Source: Babylonia areolata
Lineage: Eukaryota; Mollusca; Gastropoda; Neogastropoda; Buccinidae
Assembly: GCF_041734735.1 (NCBI RefSeq)
Contig: NC_134879.1
Coordinates: 986,348 to 1,050,347 of the forward strand
Direction: 5' to 3'
Length of the DNA stretch: 64,000 nt
This document shows positions 62,262 to 64,000 of this stretch, piece by piece. The notes beneath the pieces are model-generated. The model ran no database searches. It saw nothing but the letters and a program-made list of their open reading frames with translations, and was not told the DNA's origin. A program made the translations under genes and the position numbers. Positions within the stretch are counted from its first letter, which is position 1, and each line of letters starts with the position of its first letter.

Positions 62262-62637
62262 TTCTTCTTCTGCGTTCCCCGTGATCATGGTCTCAGACTT
62301 GCAGTCCTATGCTGGAGATGAAGGTGGTGGTCTTGATGAGGTCTTCTTTGGTGCCCCAGAGCTTTTCTGCCAGTGTGGCTCCATAGGGCCACTGCTGCGT
62401 CCGTGCATCTTGATACAGGGGGCAGGACTGCAGGATGTGGTCCAGGGTTTGTGGGCCTGTCTTACACGGGCAGTCAGGAGTGTGTGACAGCTTTATTCGG
62501 TACATGTGGTCTTGCAGGCGGCAGTGCCCCGTGCGTAGTCGGAATTTGATTGTCTGAATATCGCTATAAAATTCCGTTGACACCGCCCCGCACTTCACAT
62601 TCACTAGTGAACACATTTTCTGAAAGATATTGTACAT
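62262..62637 (-). mobile_element. 3' end of a LINE (RNase H-bearing type), tail shared with SINE-A
   Basis: Minus-strand frame with KFRLRTGHCRLQDHMYRI, CPCKTGPQTLDHILQSCPLY and ISSIGLQV-stop (62293). This is the usual end of an RNase-H-containing LINE polyprotein. Only about 30 bp of 3' UTR follows, ending GAACGCAGAAGAAGAA. SINE-A ends with the same bases. The rest of the element (RT, endonuclease) is absent, a severe 5' truncation. Confidence 0.85.
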
Positions 62638-63400
62638 AAGACGTTGAAAGAACTAGGGGGAAGAAAACCTGATAGCTTAGAAAACAAAGATAATTTGACC
62701 TTGTGAACATAACGAAAATAGAAACATTCTTACAATAATAGTAAAGGGGTTCACAAGGAAAACGTTAACTCTCAGTTGCAGGAATTCTATAAATATATCA
62801 AACGAATCACAGCGTTTCCATACTTTAAAAAGTTATGTTTAAAACACTTCTCTCAAAATAGAAGACAACAAACTACTCCTCCAGTATTAGCTCCACATCC
62901 CAAAGAACAAAGTCATCCGTCACATCTCTCATCTCCAAAACAGAACAGGATAACGGACAAACACTCTGACAGTATACTGACAAGGACAAACTATTTGAAT
63001 AGTGAAACTCACCTGCCAACCGGGTACTGCTACCCTGACACTGGAAACTAACACGGACGACCCTCTGAGCTGGAGCTCACCCAACACAGAAAACATGGCC
63101 CCCTGGAGGAAAGCTTATCCCCACGTGAGGGTGCCATCTGGCCAAAAAGTCCCAAACTCAAAAGACACGACCTTCCTCCGAGAAGACCACCGGAGAAACG
63201 CCTAGAGAAGTGTCACTGACAGAACAGAGAGACGTGAACCTCTGTTCAGCAGTGACAAGAACGTAAAACATGACTCCACGATTGCACGTGAAAAACGTAC
63301 AGCCGGGAGTCACACATACAAAAAGACAAGCGAGCTGTGGAGAGTGAGTGGGGAAGGGCATGTACAAAACAGAACTTCATACGTGATTGTCATGACTTGT
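62638..63400. other. Spacer, no gene recognised
   Basis: Unique sequence. Short frames on both strands lack domains or splice support. Confidence 0.5.
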
Positions 63401-63485
63401 GACAGTGGTGGTGGTGTGTATGGGGGGGCAGGGGGGGGGGGGGCGGGGGGAGGGGGGGGGGGTGTATGGAGCAGGGGGAGGTGGT
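63400..63485. repeat. G-rich tract related to the 61-kb array
   Basis: GTGGTGGTGTGTATGGGG followed by G runs up to 13 and GGTGTATGGAGCAGGGGG, the same words as at 61020-61670. It appears to be a detached copy. Confidence 0.85.
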
Positions 63486-63727
63486 GGAAGAGAAGATGAA
63501 CCGCGAAGAGTGTACGATTCATTTTTATGTTCCGGAGAAATGCTTAGGCATCGGTTGATCTGTTCTGTTTGTTTGTTTGTTTTTAGTTGTTGTTTGTGTC
63601 ACGTACGCGCGCGGTGTGTGTGTGTGCGTGCGTCTGTGTGTGCCTGTGTTTAGTTTGTTTGTTTGTTTGGGGTTTTTTGTGTTTTTAAGTTTCAGAACAC
63701 AGCCATAACACAGCCATCAGAAAACTG

Positions 63728-64000
63728 GTGAAGACTACGAGTGGTTAAGGCGTTAGACTTTCAATCTGAGGGTCCCGGGTTCGAATCTCGGTGACGGCGC
63801 TTGGTGGGTAAAGGGTGGAGATTTTTCCGATCTCCCAGGTCAACATATTTGCAGACCTGCTAGTGCCTGAATCCCCTTTGTATGTATACGCTAGCAGAAG
63901 ATGAAATACGCACGTTAAAGATCCTGTAATCCAGGTCAGCGTTCGGTGGATTATATGAATAAGAACATGCCCAGCATGCATACCCCCGAAAACGGAGTAT
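63728..64000 (+). mobile_element. SINE-A copy 7, cut by window edge
   Basis: Head CTACGAGTGGTTAAGGCG with B box GGGTTCGAATC, then GGGTAAAGGGTGGAGATTTT and ACGCACGTTAAAGATCC. Continues to the last base of the window. Confidence 0.92.

Overview
The window looks like nuclear DNA of a mollusc, most likely a marine (caeno)gastropod. The evidence is intron-rich animal genes, several tRNA-derived SINE families of the kind common in gastropod genomes, TTAA- and TA-flanked DNA-transposon relics, and a very high load of micro- and minisatellites. Species cannot be fixed from sequence alone. No virus-like or LTR element was recognised.

Three genes can be supported. (1) Minus strand, 30445 to 8700: a nine-coding-exon gene for a PHF7/G2E3-type extended-PHD plus RING/PHD protein (predicted 1555 aa). 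Its last exon is a 3.8-kb disordered Ser/Pro/Gln-rich tail with several SUMO-interacting-motif-like sequences instead of the HECT domain of G2E3. (2) Plus strand, 32746 to 45815: seven coding exons for the copper chaperone for superoxide dismutase (CCS, predicted 243 aa). The MxCxxC and CxC copper sites are intact, but the SOD-like middle domain has lost most metal ligands. Genes 1 and 2 are head to head and appear to share a short promoter with a CRE-like site. (3) Minus strand, 54969 to 50155: a two-exon gene for a small signal-peptide, single-span membrane protein of unknown family (predicted 172 aa), with a perfect CRE and an inverted CCAAT box upstream. A possible further secreted-protein exon lies at 59963-60216 (minus).

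Layout: 1-7480 is repeats (21-, 32-, 77- and 38-bp arrays, SINE pieces, one TTAA MITE); 7486-8699 is an array that copies the last codons of gene 1; 8700-32600 is gene 1, with large arrays in most introns, a truncated LINE and SINEs; 32600-46000 is CCS, with arrays touching splice sites; 46000-50150 is intergenic with SINE, DNA-element and retroposon copies; 50155-55120 is gene 3, whose intron holds two TTAA MITEs sharing one target site; 55400-64000 is SINEs, purine- and G-rich arrays and the 3' end of a second LINE.

Two tandem arrays are clearly amplified from functional gene boundaries: the stop-codon end of gene 1 (about 20 copies) and the exon-3 splice donor of CCS (about 35 extra copies). 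A third short array after CCS exon 4 is a ladder of acceptor-like sites. Other notable signals are a SINE and a LINE with the same 3' tail, and a 5'-truncated retroposon, with a perfect 16-bp target duplication, that carries a strong U1-type donor sequence.
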